Below, piece after piece: positions 28,346-37,133 of a stretch of DNA of 64,000 nucleotides. Under the pieces are notes generated by a model. It saw only the letters and a list, made by a program, of their open reading frames with translations. It ran no database searches and was not told the DNA's origin. Source of the DNA: Cellulomonas chengniuliangii. Its GTDB lineage: Bacteria; Actinomycetota; Actinomycetes; Actinomycetales; Cellulomonadaceae. The first letter of the stretch is position 1. Every line of letters begins with the position of its first letter. The translations under genes were made by a program, and so were the position numbers. The stretch covers positions 1,550,001 to 1,614,000 of the forward strand of contig NZ_CP101988.1 in NCBI RefSeq assembly GCF_024508335.1. The letters are read 5' to 3'.

Positions 28346-29385
28346 TGACGACGACACAGACAGGCATTGCCGGCTGGACGACGCACACGAGCGGCACGCC
28401 GCTGCTGAGCGTCCAAGGCCTCACGGTGGAGTTCTCCACTGCCGCGGGTGTGGCCCGCGCGCTGAATGACGTCAGTTTCGAGGTCAGCGCAGGCGAGACG
28501 CTCGCCATCCTCGGCGAGTCGGGTTGCGGCAAGTCGACGACCGCGCAGGCGATCATGGCGTTGCTGCCGAAGCCGGCCGGCACGATCACCAGCGGCAAGA
28601 TCCTCTACGACGGGCGCGACCTCGCCGCGGAGCCGGTCCACAAGGTCCGCGAGGTGTGCGGCACCGAGATCGCCATGATCTTCCAGGACCCGTTGAGCTC
28701 GTTGAACCCGGTGTTCCGAGTCGGGGCGCAGGTGGCGGAACCGTTCCGGGCGCGTCGTGGCATGCCGCGAAAAGAGGCGTGGGCGCGAGCGCTCGAGCTG
28801 CTCAAGCGAGTGGGGATTCCGGACGCGGAGACGCGGATCAACGACTACCCGCACCAGTTCTCCGGTGGGCAGCGGCAACGGATCATGATCGCGATGGCGC
28901 TGGCCCTCGACCCGAAGCTGCTCATCGCGGACGAGCCGACCACGGCGCTGGACGTCACCGTCCAGAAGCAGGTGATGGGTCTGCTGGCCGACCTCCAGGC
29001 CGAGACCGGGATGGCGATGATCCTGATCAGCCACGACCTCGGCGTGGTCGCGGAGGTCGCCAATCGGGCCGCCATCATGTACGCCGGCCGCATCGTCGAG
29101 ACCGGCGAGATCCGGGACATGTACGACCACCCGGCGCACCCGTACACCAAGGGCCTGCTCGAGTCGATCCCGAGCCAGAGCAGTGTCGGCGGTCGGCTGA
29201 AGCCCATCGTCGGGGCGCCGCCGAACCTGCTCGACCTACCGCGCGGTTGCTCATTCAACCCGCGCTGCCCGTTCACGACCGACCTCTGCCGGGATCTGGT
29301 GCCGACTCTGCGCACCGCTGAAGGGCGGCCGGTCAGCCACGAGGCCGCGTGCCACCTGTCCGAGGAGATGCTCGCTCATGACTAG
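28342..29385 (+). CDS. ABC importer ATP-binding protein, DppD type
   Basis: A 347-aa ATPase subunit. Walker A is GESGCGKSTTAQAIMALL near residue 56, the Q-loop is IFQDPLSSLNPVF, the signature is [15 protein letters not shown], Walker B is LLIADEPTTALDVTVQ, and the H-loop is ISHDLGVVAEVA. The C-terminal oligopeptide-transporter extension with Cys residues (GCSFNPRCPFTTDLC) is typical of DppD/OppD and can carry an iron-sulfur cluster. The ATG at 28342 overlaps the permease stop; a second ATG follows at once. Confidence 0.93.
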   Translation: MMTTTQTGIAGWTTHTSGTPLLSVQGLTVEFSTAAGVARALNDVSFEVSAGETLAILGESGCGKSTTAQAIMALLPKPAGTITSGKILYDGRDLAAEPVHKVREVCGTEIAMIFQDPLSSLNPVFRVGAQVAEPFRARRGMPRKEAWARALELLKRVGIPDAETRINDYPHQFSGGQRQRIMIAMALALDPKLLIADEPTTALDVTVQKQVMGLLADLQAETGMAMILISHDLGVVAEVANRAAIMYAGRIVETGEIRDMYDHPAHPYTKGLLESIPSQSSVGGRLKPIVGAPPNLLDLPRGCSFNPRCPFTTDLCRDLVPTLRTAEGRPVSHEAACHLSEEMLAHD

Positions 29386-30205
29386 CCCCGGGTCCACACC
29401 ACTGTTGAGTGTCAGGCACCTGAAGGTCGCCTACCCGATCCGCTCCTCGCTGCTGCAGCGGAGGATCGGCGAGAACGTCGCTGTCAACGACGTGACGTTC
29501 GACATCAGCCCGGGGGAGACGGTCGGCCTCGTCGGCGAGTCGGGCTCCGGCAAGTCGACGGTCGCGCGGGCCGTGATCGGGCTGGTGAAGTCCGACGGCG
29601 GCGAGATCGTGTTCGAGGGGAACGACATCACTCGTTACTCCTCGAAGCAGCTCAAGCCCGTGCGCCGCGAGATGCAGATGGTCTTCCAGGACCCGTACGC
29701 GTCGCTCAACCCGCGGCTGACAGTGCGGGACCTGATCGCCGAGGCGTGGCGCGTGCACAGCGACGTCGTGCCGCGCGACCGGTGGACGGCCGAGGTCAAG
29801 GAGCTGATGGAGCGCGTCGGCCTCAACCCCGACTACTCGGACCGCTACCCCCACCAGTTCTCCGGCGGGCAGCGTCAGCGCATCGGGATCGCCCGGGCGC
29901 TCGCTCTGCGGCCGAAGCTGATCATCTGCGACGAGCCCGTCTCCGCGCTCGACGTGTCGGTCCAGGCGCAGGTGCTCAACCTGCTCGACGACCTGCAGGA
30001 CGACCTCGGCCTCGCCTACCTGTTCATCTCGCACGACCTGTCGGTCGTCGAGCACCTGTGCGACCGCGTGCTGGTCCTGCACCACGGCGTCGTCGCCGAG
30101 GAGGGCTCCGCGCGGGAGGTCTTCGACCACCCGCGCGACGACTACACGCGCGCGCTCCTGGCCGCCGTGCCCGTGGCGCGTCCCTGGTTGGAGCCCTCGA
30201 CCTGA
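29378..30205 (+). CDS. ABC importer ATP-binding protein, DppF type
   Basis: Partner ATPase of 275 aa. Walker A is [18 protein letters not shown] near residue 50, with [14 protein letters not shown], signature [15 protein letters not shown], Walker [17 protein letters not shown], and [20 protein letters not shown]. It is shorter than many DppF proteins because it lacks the C-terminal Cys-rich extension. It overlaps the DppD-type gene by 8 bases. Confidence 0.92.
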   Translation: MTSPGSTPLLSVRHLKVAYPIRSSLLQRRIGENVAVNDVTFDISPGETVGLVGESGSGKSTVARAVIGLVKSDGGEIVFEGNDITRYSSKQLKPVRREMQMVFQDPYASLNPRLTVRDLIAEAWRVHSDVVPRDRWTAEVKELMERVGLNPDYSDRYPHQFSGGQRQRIGIARALALRPKLIICDEPVSALDVSVQAQVLNLLDDLQDDLGLAYLFISHDLSVVEHLCDRVLVLHHGVVAEEGSAREVFDHPRDDYTRALLAAVPVARPWLEPST

Positions 30206-30301
30206 ACCCCGCGTGAGCTCGAGCGAGCCGCGAGGCGGCGCCCCACGAGGCGCCACACCGTTCCTTCCGATCACAGATGTCAACAATCAAAGGAGATGGA
30301 C

Positions 30302-31870
30302 ATGGCATCCTTCCGTAAGAGGGTGGGATCTGTCGCAGGCATTGCGGCCGCTCTCGCACTCGTCCTCACGGGTTGCGGCGGCGGCGACGCCGACGACACC
30401 GGCTCAGGCTCAGGCGAAGCCACCACCGGCGCTGTCGGCGCGGCGTTGCCGGACGACCAGCAGCACCTCACGTATGTCCTGAACTACGGCTGCACCTCCC
30501 TGGACCCCACAGAGAACTTCGACAACTGCCGCATGCAGGTCGACAGCAACGTCCTGCAGGGCCTGGTGTCGCTCGACAGCGACTCCCAGCCGCAGCCGCT
30601 GCTCGCGTCCTCCTGGGAGTGGACCGACGACACGACGCTCGTGTTCACGCTGCGCGACGACGTGACCTTCAGCGATGGCACGCCGTTCACCTCGGCGGAC
30701 GTCGTGGCCACCTTCGACCGCTACATCGCGATGCAGTCGGTGCTCGCGACCCAGCTCGCGGTCATCGACACCTACACCGCCGACAGCCCGACGACGCTCA
30801 CCATCAAGACGAAGAACCCGACCGGCACGCTGATCGGCGTGCTGTCGATGATCTTCATCGGCCAGGCGGACAACGCGGCCGACGACGCCTACTGGGCCAA
30901 GCCGATCGGCACCGGCCCGTTCGCGGTGACCGAATTCGTGACGAACTCTCATGTCACGCTCACCCGCAATGACAACTACTGGGGCGAGCCGGCGAAGCTC
31001 CAGACGGTCACGTTCAAGCAGATCACCGACACGAACGGCAAGGTCACGGCGCTGGCGAACGGTGAGGCCCACGTGATCGCGGGCGTCCCGAGCGACCAGA
31101 TCGCGACCGTCGAGTCCATGGCGGACGTCACGCTCGAGCAGATCCCCAGCTTCACCTACACGTTCCTGTGGTTCCAGAACAGCCGTGAGCCGTTCACCGA
31201 CCCGAAGGTGCGCGAGGCCATGTGGACGGCCCTCGACCTCGACACGATCGTCACCTCGCTCCTGGGCGAGACGGCCGACACGATGACCTCGCTCTGCCCC
31301 GAGGCGGCGTTCGGGTGCCTCCCGGCGACAAACGCGCCCTCGTACGACCCGGAGCGCGCCAAGACCCTGCTCGCCGAGGCTGGCTTCCCCAATGGCTTCA
31401 CCACCTCGATCGACTACAGCACGGCGAACCCGGGCTTCGACCAGATCGTGTCCGCGATGGTCTCGTACTGGAAGGCCGTCGGCATCACCGTGGAGCCGAA
31501 GTCCGACGACCAGGCGACCTTCCTGGCCGCCATCGCCAAGCCGGGCGCCTTTGACATGATCGTCAACTCGAACCTGACGAGCACCGGTGACGCCGACTTC
31601 ACGCTCAACCGCCTGTACACGTGCGCCGCGGACCGTCTCGGCTACTGCAACCCGGACCTCGACGCCCTCCTGGCCCAGGCTCAGCAGACGGTCGACTCGA
31701 CCGAGCGTCTGGCCCTCTACCAGAAGGTCTCCGACCTCCTGGCGGCCGAGGCGCCCGGCATCGGGCTGTTCCAGCAGAACACCAACCTCGCGTTCTCGAA
31801 CTCGGTGAAGGGCCTCGAGCTCATCCCCAGCGAGAACTACGACTGGAGCACGGCCTACCTGACCGACTAG
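30302..31870 (+). CDS. ABC importer substrate-binding lipoprotein (SBP_bac_5 family)
   Basis: Extracytoplasmic receptor of the importer, 522 aa. It has a lipoprotein signal (KRVGSVAGIAAALALVLTGC) with the lipidated Cys at residue 25 and a Gly/Asp/Ser-rich linker. The mature part follows the DppA/OppA fold: FDNCRMQVDSNVLQGLVSLD, LLASSWEWTDDTTLVFTLRD, FSDGTPFTSADVVATFDRYI, and GTGPFAVTEF. The start at 30302 is chosen because AAAGGAG is 6 bases upstream. This family binds peptides, nickel, opines and also oligosaccharides. The surrounding sugar enzymes favour a glycoside or oligosaccharide ligand here, which is an inference. Confidence 0.92.
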   Translation: MASFRKRVGSVAGIAAALALVLTGCGGGDADDTGSGSGEATTGAVGAALPDDQQHLTYVLNYGCTSLDPTENFDNCRMQVDSNVLQGLVSLDSDSQPQPLLASSWEWTDDTTLVFTLRDDVTFSDGTPFTSADVVATFDRYIAMQSVLATQLAVIDTYTADSPTTLTIKTKNPTGTLIGVLSMIFIGQADNAADDAYWAKPIGTGPFAVTEFVTNSHVTLTRNDNYWGEPAKLQTVTFKQITDTNGKVTALANGEAHVIAGVPSDQIATVESMADVTLEQIPSFTYTFLWFQNSREPFTDPKVREAMWTALDLDTIVTSLLGETADTMTSLCPEAAFGCLPATNAPSYDPERAKTLLAEAGFPNGFTTSIDYSTANPGFDQIVSAMVSYWKAVGITVEPKSDDQATFLAAIAKPGAFDMIVNSNLTSTGDADFTLNRLYTCAADRLGYCNPDLDALLAQAQQTVDSTERLALYQKVSDLLAAEAPGIGLFQQNTNLAFSNSVKGLELIPSENYDWSTAYLTD

Positions 31871-31880
31871 GTCCGGACGA

Positions 31881-31921
31881 CGGGCGTGGGGACGGTCGAG
31901 AGACAGCCGTCCCCACGCCCG
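31881..31921 (+). terminator. Hairpin between binding-protein and oxidoreductase genes
   Basis: A perfect 15-bp stem (31881-31895 with 31907-31921) with an 11-base loop lies inside the operon, 10 bases after the binding-protein stop. It may act as a partial terminator or 3' stabiliser that raises transporter message relative to the enzymes. Confidence 0.65.
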
Positions 31922-31972
31922 GAACGGGCGAGGACAACACCCCCCGCTGGTTAGTGCAAAGGAGCATGCAGC

Positions 31973-33337
31973 GTGTTCGTGTCAGAACCCGGCCGCCAGG
32001 CGCCGGTTGTCGGAAGCTATGACGTCATCGTGTGCGGTGGCGGGCCGGCCGGCCTCGTCGCGGCGACAGCCGCGGCCCGGAACGGGGCGAAGACGCTGCT
32101 CATCGAGAGGTACGGGTTCGTCGGCGGCATGGCGACGAGCGCGCTCGTCACCCCCATCAGCGAGTTCCGCCACTACGGCAAGCAGCACATCGGGGGGATC
32201 CCCTTCGAGCTGATGGTCACGGCGGCCGAGCTGGGCGGCGCCGAGGTCTCCCGCGAGAGCGGGAACTACCCGGTGAACGACGAGATCCTCAAGCTGGCCG
32301 CGCAGCGCATGCTGCTCGACAGCGGCGTGACGCTCCTGTACCACTCGTGGTTCTCCGACTGCGTGACGCAGGACGGCAGGGTGACGCACGTCATCGTGCA
32401 GAACAAGGCTGGCCGCGTCGCCTACGAGGGCAAGGTCTTCATCGACTGCACCGGCGACGCCGACCTGGTGCGGGCGGCGGGCTACGAGACAATCAAGGGC
32501 GACGTGCTGCAGCCGGCGTCGCTGTGGTTCCAGCTGGGCGGGGTGGACACCGACGCGTTGGAGTACCTGTTCGGTGACGCGGTCGACGCGATGCTGCCGG
32601 TCTCCGCGGTGATCCGGGACAGGCTCACCGAGCTCCATGGGCAGGGCGTCATCCCGATCTTCGGCGGTCCGTGGATCAACAGGTTCTTCCACGACGGCAT
32701 GGTCAGCATCAACCTGCTGCGCGAGGCGACGGACGCGAGCGACCCCGAGTGGTTCACCCGCACCGAGTGCAGCATGCGCGAGACCTTGCACCTGATCATC
32801 GAGGTGCTGCGCGAGAACTTCCCCGAGTTCAAGGACTGCTGGCTGGCGAAGTCCGGCATCCAGACAGGGGTGCGCGAGACGTATCACATCGTCGGTGAGT
32901 ACGAGCTGTGCAAGGACGACATCGTGACGCCGAAGGCGTTCCCGGACACGATCGCCAAGGGCGCCCACGTCATCGACATCCACGCCACGGACAGCACTGA
33001 GCAGAACGACATGGTGATTCCGCGGCAGGAGTACAACGTGCCGCTGCGGTGCCTGGTTCCGCGGGGGAGCGTCAACCTCGTCACGGCCGGGCGGTGCCTG
33101 AGCGCCGACGGCCCGGGCTTCGGCTCGGTGCGGGTCATGGCGACCTGCATGGCCATGGGGCAGGGCGCGGGGACTGCCGCGGCGTTGAGCGTGCGGCACG
33201 GCTACAGCATGTCCGCGATGGACGACGACCTGCTGCGGGCGACGCTCGTCGCGCAGGGAGCCATCGTCGATTTCGACAACACAGTCAACCCCGGGGAGCC
33301 CGTCGCAGTGACGGTCTACCCGGGCGTTCAGAACTAA
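31973..33337 (+). CDS. FAD-dependent oxidoreductase
   Basis: A 454-aa soluble flavoprotein. The FAD-binding Rossmann motif is VIVCGGGPAGLVAATAAARN near residue 18, followed by LLIERYGFVGGMATSALVTP. FIDCTGDADLVRAAG near residue 162 and a C-terminal TAGRCLSADGPGFGSVRVMATCMAMGQGAG segment complete the PF12831-like FAD-dependent oxidoreductase pattern. AAAGGAG lies 8 bases before the GTG. The substrate is unknown. Its place before the two unknown proteins suggests it oxidises the imported compound and hands the product to them. Confidence 0.86.
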   Translation: MFVSEPGRQAPVVGSYDVIVCGGGPAGLVAATAAARNGAKTLLIERYGFVGGMATSALVTPISEFRHYGKQHIGGIPFELMVTAAELGGAEVSRESGNYPVNDEILKLAAQRMLLDSGVTLLYHSWFSDCVTQDGRVTHVIVQNKAGRVAYEGKVFIDCTGDADLVRAAGYETIKGDVLQPASLWFQLGGVDTDALEYLFGDAVDAMLPVSAVIRDRLTELHGQGVIPIFGGPWINRFFHDGMVSINLLREATDASDPEWFTRTECSMRETLHLIIEVLRENFPEFKDCWLAKSGIQTGVRETYHIVGEYELCKDDIVTPKAFPDTIAKGAHVIDIHATDSTEQNDMVIPRQEYNVPLRCLVPRGSVNLVTAGRCLSADGPGFGSVRVMATCMAMGQGAGTAAALSVRHGYSMSAMDDDLLRATLVAQGAIVDFDNTVNPGEPVAVTVYPGVQN

Positions 33338-33354
33338 TCAAGGAGAGAGCAGAG

Positions 33355-34284
33355 ATGCAGAAGTTCCTCAGCTATGACCGCGGCCTCGAGCGGTTCAACC
33401 CGCTCGCGCGAGTCATCTGCTACGACGACTTCGACACGGGGTTCAACGGGTGGCTCGACCTCACGCCGAACTACGTCGAGGAGAACTACGAGTCCTTCGA
33501 CAGCGTGATCGACCTCTCGAGCTGGGCCCCCAACCAGCTGAGCTCCGCGGCGATGCGCTTCGCGTCCTCGCACGGCTCGATGGAGGGCACCTACTCGCTG
33601 AAGCTCACGACGGCGCCGACGGGCGGCCCGCACACCGAGCCTCCCCGCAACGGGTCCATGGGGCACGCGATCAAGCGGCTGTCGCGGTTCGGCAACCCCA
33701 AGCTCATCCAGATCGAGTCCTGGTACTCCTACACCCCGGTGCAGGACCGCGAGGGGAAGGGCGAGGAGGACATCCGCGCGATCGGCTTCTTCTTCGACGT
33801 GCAGGACTCCGAGTACCGCTACATGCCGGGCGTGCGCTACGTGAACTCCCTCGGCGGCAAGCTCGTCAAGAAGTGGCAGTACTACCAGGTCGCCGACGGA
33901 GTCACCCCCGAGGACTGGAACTTCGGTGTCAAGGACGGCTGGTGCGTCCCGGGCGTGGACAACCAGTGGTACGGCCGGCGCTTCGAGGACGGCTCGGGCG
34001 ACGGCTACCAGTGGCTGCCGGGCGGCGAGCAGGACCTCGTCTTCAACGAGAGCCCCGACAAGATCAACTGGATGTACTTCCGCCTGACCGTCGACATCGA
34101 GAAGCGCGAGTACGTCGAGCTGCAGAGCGGCGACCAGGTCTTCGACATGCGCGGCATCAAGCCGACCCTCACGGAGGGCTACGCCTCGATCGACAACCTG
34201 ATCAACCCCATCTTCTTCATCGAGACCGACACCGACCGCTCGGTGAACCTCTACCTCGACTCCGTCGTGTACTCGGTCGAGTGA
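33355..34284 (+). CDS. Conserved protein of unknown function, large subunit of a duplicated module (copy 1)
   Basis: A 309-aa protein with no signal peptide and no membrane helix. I cannot name a family. It is rich in aromatic residues and alternating strand-like segments (YDDFDTGFNGWLDLTPNYV, ESWYSYTPVQDR, IRAIGFFFDVQD, FFIETDTDRSVNLYLDSVVY), which suggests a beta-sandwich such as a lectin-like or jelly-roll fold. A close paralog lies at 39715-40656; shared blocks include GFNGWLDLTPN, GSMEG.YSLKL, GEEDIRA and NESPDK.NW.Y. The ATG at 33355 is preceded by AGGAGAGAG. It sits between the FAD oxidoreductase and a 107-aa partner, in one operon with a sugar importer. Confidence 0.8.
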   Translation: MQKFLSYDRGLERFNPLARVICYDDFDTGFNGWLDLTPNYVEENYESFDSVIDLSSWAPNQLSSAAMRFASSHGSMEGTYSLKLTTAPTGGPHTEPPRNGSMGHAIKRLSRFGNPKLIQIESWYSYTPVQDREGKGEEDIRAIGFFFDVQDSEYRYMPGVRYVNSLGGKLVKKWQYYQVADGVTPEDWNFGVKDGWCVPGVDNQWYGRRFEDGSGDGYQWLPGGEQDLVFNESPDKINWMYFRLTVDIEKREYVELQSGDQVFDMRGIKPTLTEGYASIDNLINPIFFIETDTDRSVNLYLDSVVYSVE

Positions 34285-34319
34285 CGACCCACCCCTGACG
34301 ACACCTGAGAGACGAAGAC

Positions 34320-34643
34320 ATGCAGACAACGAACACCTCCGTCATCGCACGACGGGTCAAGATCTCCGACGACTACGCGACCCTTCCCTACGAGGCCGGC
34401 TGGGCGAACGAGGCGGTGACCTTCGTGCAGGCCGAGGGCGATCACCCCGACCTGGCCATCGCGGTCGAGGTCTCGCCCGACGGCATCAACTGGATCCGAC
34501 GCACCGGCGGGACGCTCGCCGCCTCGCAGCAGATCGTCGACCTGCCCCTCGCGCAGTTCGGCAACTGGCTCCGGGTCGTCATCACCGGCGCGACCAGCGA
34601 GCAGCCCGCGCGGGTGCTCGTCCACCTCAACCTCAAGGGCTGA
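34320..34643 (+). CDS. Conserved small protein of unknown function, small subunit of the duplicated module (copy 1)
   Basis: A 107-aa protein without signal peptide or Cys. The core pattern YEAGWANEAVTFVQAEGDHP, then VSPDGINWIRR, then FGNWLRVVI and VLVHLNLKG at the C-terminus looks all-beta. A paralog of 108 aa lies at 39375-39701 with the same motifs (VSPDGI.W, FG.W.R, L.LKG). In both places it directly follows the 310-aa protein, so the two probably form a complex. The enzymatic role is unknown. It ends 6 bases before the mannitol-dehydrogenase-family gene. Confidence 0.78.
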   Translation: MQTTNTSVIARRVKISDDYATLPYEAGWANEAVTFVQAEGDHPDLAIAVEVSPDGINWIRRTGGTLAASQQIVDLPLAQFGNWLRVVITGATSEQPARVLVHLNLKG

Positions 34644-34649
34644 GCGGCC

Positions 34650-36116
34650 ATGGAACGTCTGGGAGCTCGCACACTCGGCTCCCTTCCGCGCGCGGTGGAG
34701 GTTCCGGGCTATCTCGACGAGGACCTGAGAATCGGGATCGTCCACTTCGGGGTGGGGAACTTCCACCGCTCGCACCAGGCGATGTACGTCGAGCGGCTGC
34801 TCAATGCCGGGACCGCCCGCGACTGGGCGATCTGCGGTGTCGGGCTGCTGGACCGCGACGCCCGGATGCGTGACGCGCTCGCCGAGCAGGACGGGCTCTA
34901 CACGCTGACGCTGCGCGAGCCGGACGGCTCGAACCGGTTCAGCGTCATCGGGGCGATCCGGCGCTTCATCTACGCGCCCGACGACCCGGCGGCCCTGCTC
35001 GAGCAGCTCGTGTCCCCGGACGTGCGCATCGTGTCGTTGACGGTCACCGAGGGTGGCTACGTCAGCGACCCGACGACCGGGCGGTCGCCCCAGGACGACC
35101 CCCTGGTGATCGAGGAGGTCGCGGGCGGGCTCGCGCAGCCGCGCACGGCGTTCGGCTGGATCGTCGCGGCGCTGCGCGAGCGACGGCGACGGGGCACCGC
35201 TCCGTTCACGGTCATGTCCTGCGACAACATCCAGGGCAACGGTCGTGTCGCCCGGCTGAGCGTCGAGGGCGTGGCGCGTCTCGTGGACGCGGAGCTGGCC
35301 GACTGGATCGCCGCCGAGGTGTCGTTCCCCTCCACCATGGTGGACAGGATCACGCCGGTGACGACGCAGACGGACGTCGACCGCATCGCGACCGAGCTGG
35401 GCGTCGAGGACGCCTGGCCGGTGTCGAGCGAGCCGTTCACTCAGTGGGTGATCGAGGACGTGTTCGCCCACGGTCGTCCGCCGTTCGAGCAGGCGGGCGC
35501 GGTGCTCGTCTCCGACATCGACCCGTACGAGGCGATCAAGCTCCGGCTGCTCAACGCGTCGCACCAGGCGCTCGCGTACATCGGGCAGCTCATGGGCTAC
35601 GAGTACGTGCACGAGGCGGTCGCCGATGCGCGCATCGCCGGGTTCGTGCGCGCCTACATGGAGCAGGAGGCGGTCCCGACGCTCGTGGTGCCCGCAGGCT
35701 TCGAGATCGCCGAGTACATCGACGAGCTGTTCGTCCGCTTCGGGAACCCTCATGTGCAGGACTTCCTGGCGCGGCTGTCCGTCGACTCCTCGAACCGGAT
35801 TCCGAAGTTCCTGGTCCCGGTGCTCGCCGACGGTGTGGCGGCGGGCGCGGCGAGCGGGGTCGGCGCGTCGATCATCGCCACGTGGCGCGCGTGGTGCCGT
35901 GGTGTCGACGCGGGGCAGTTCGCCATCGACGACGTGGACGGGAAAGTGCTGGTCTCGGCCGCCGCGCAGGAGCCACTCGGCTTCCTCCGGGGCGTCCCGA
36001 CGCTGACCCCGTTCCTGGAGTCGCCCTCCTTCGTCGACGCGTATGAGCGCGCCGCCAACGCGCTCGAGCAGGAGGGTCCTGAGGCGTTCCTCGGAGCCGT
36101 CCTGGTGCAGGAGTAG
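34650..36116 (+). CDS. Mannitol dehydrogenase family protein (fructuronate reductase / mannitol 2-dehydrogenase type)
   Basis: An NAD(P)-dependent long-chain polyol dehydrogenase, 488 aa. The family start is IGIVHFGVGNFHRSHQAMYV near residue 30, the nucleotide region contains LTVTEGGYVSD, and SCDNIQGNG precedes the catalytic domain. The active-site K-x5-N-x2-H motif is KLRLLNASHQALAYIG near residue 294. Members interconvert mannitol/fructose, mannonate/fructuronate, tagaturonate/altronate or arabitol/xylulose, and the sequence alone does not decide which. With a kinase next to it, it probably makes a ketose or aldonate that is then phosphorylated. Confidence 0.9.
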   Translation: MERLGARTLGSLPRAVEVPGYLDEDLRIGIVHFGVGNFHRSHQAMYVERLLNAGTARDWAICGVGLLDRDARMRDALAEQDGLYTLTLREPDGSNRFSVIGAIRRFIYAPDDPAALLEQLVSPDVRIVSLTVTEGGYVSDPTTGRSPQDDPLVIEEVAGGLAQPRTAFGWIVAALRERRRRGTAPFTVMSCDNIQGNGRVARLSVEGVARLVDAELADWIAAEVSFPSTMVDRITPVTTQTDVDRIATELGVEDAWPVSSEPFTQWVIEDVFAHGRPPFEQAGAVLVSDIDPYEAIKLRLLNASHQALAYIGQLMGYEYVHEAVADARIAGFVRAYMEQEAVPTLVVPAGFEIAEYIDELFVRFGNPHVQDFLARLSVDSSNRIPKFLVPVLADGVAAGAASGVGASIIATWRAWCRGVDAGQFAIDDVDGKVLVSAAAQEPLGFLRGVPTLTPFLESPSFVDAYERAANALEQEGPEAFLGAVLVQE

Positions 36117-36120
36117 GGCG

Positions 36121-37074
36121 ATGGTGTCCAGCGGCAGGGACGCGAGGATCCCCGGGCTGGCGCAGGCCGTCTTCGTCGTCGGCGAGGCGCTGGTCGACGT
36201 GACCGTCGACGCTGACGGCGTCGAGCGTCGACAGCCCGGCGGCAGCCCGATGAACGTCGCCTTCGGGTTGGCGAGGCTGGGCGTGCCCGCGCGGCTGTTG
36301 AGCTCCATCGGCGACGACGTCGACGGCCAGCGCATCGCCGCGCACCTGCGGTCGGCCGGGGTCAAGCTCGACGACGTGTCGGTGGCGCCCGGAGCGGTGA
36401 CGTCCACGGCCTCCGCGACGTTAGACGCCCAGGGCATCGCGACGTACTCGTTCGACCTGCGGTGGGATCTTCCCGCCAGCGGGAGCGTTCCGGCGGAGTG
36501 CGGCGTGATCCACACGGGGTCGATCGGAGCGGTGCTCGCGCCAGGCGCCGATCGCGTGCTCGAGCTCTTCAGGTCGGCGTGCGCCGACGTGATCCGCTCG
36601 TTCGACCCCAACGTCCGTCCGGCGATCACTCCGGATCGCGTGGCGGTGCTGGAGCGCGTCGAGCAGTTCGTCAGCCATACCGACGTGCTCAAGTTGAGCG
36701 ACGAGGACGCGGAATGGCTCCACCCTGGCAAGGACGAGGAGTTCGTCGCGGACTGGGCCCTCGGCCTGGGCGTCAAGCTCGTCGTCCTCACCCGGGGCGC
36801 GCGGGGGTGCACGGTCGTCACTCCGTCGCACCGGATCGTGCAGGGCGCCATCCCCACCCATGTGGTGGACACCATCGGGGCCGGTGACGCCTTCATGTCG
36901 GGGCTCTTGGCTGGGCTCTCGCGGTGGGGCCTGTTCGACGCGCTGCGGGGTGACGGCGTCAGCGTCGGCGACCTCAGCCGGCTCGCCGAGCTCGCCACGC
37001 GCGTCGCGTCGTTGACGGTCGCGCAGGCCGGAGCGCAGCCGCCGACCTGGGCGGAGGTCCGCTCGGCCGCCTGA
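36121..37074 (+). CDS. PfkB-family carbohydrate kinase
   Basis: A 317-aa sugar kinase of the ribokinase fold (fructokinase / KDG kinase group). The N-terminal signature is GEALVDVTVDADG followed by PGGSPMNVAFGLARLG near residue 39. The C-terminal motif DTIGAGDAFMSGLLAGL near residue 250 contains the catalytic Asp. AGGAG just before the ATG supports the start, 4 bases after the dehydrogenase stop. It is the last gene before a strong terminator and channels the sugar into central metabolism. Confidence 0.9.
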   Translation: MVSSGRDARIPGLAQAVFVVGEALVDVTVDADGVERRQPGGSPMNVAFGLARLGVPARLLSSIGDDVDGQRIAAHLRSAGVKLDDVSVAPGAVTSTASATLDAQGIATYSFDLRWDLPASGSVPAECGVIHTGSIGAVLAPGADRVLELFRSACADVIRSFDPNVRPAITPDRVAVLERVEQFVSHTDVLKLSDEDAEWLHPGKDEEFVADWALGLGVKLVVLTRGARGCTVVTPSHRIVQGAIPTHVVDTIGAGDAFMSGLLAGLSRWGLFDALRGDGVSVGDLSRLAELATRVASLTVAQAGAQPPTWAEVRSAA

Positions 37075-37080
37075 GCACGC

Positions 37081-37122
37081 GCACGACGCCGCACCGTCCC
37101 CGAGGACGGTGCGGCGTCGTGC
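37081..37122. terminator. Bidirectional terminator between the kinase and AraC genes
   Basis: A perfect 19-bp stem (37081-37099 with 37104-37122) with the loop CCGA lies 6 bases after the kinase stop and 11 bases from the end of the convergent AraC gene. Confidence 0.88.
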
Positions 37123-37133
37123 TGTCGTGGCGC

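Noticed and set aside
34251-37094. Minus-strand open frame of 947 codons opposite the polyol dehydrogenase and kinase
   Set aside because: Codon-position shadow; the sense strand encodes complete enzymes with family motifs.
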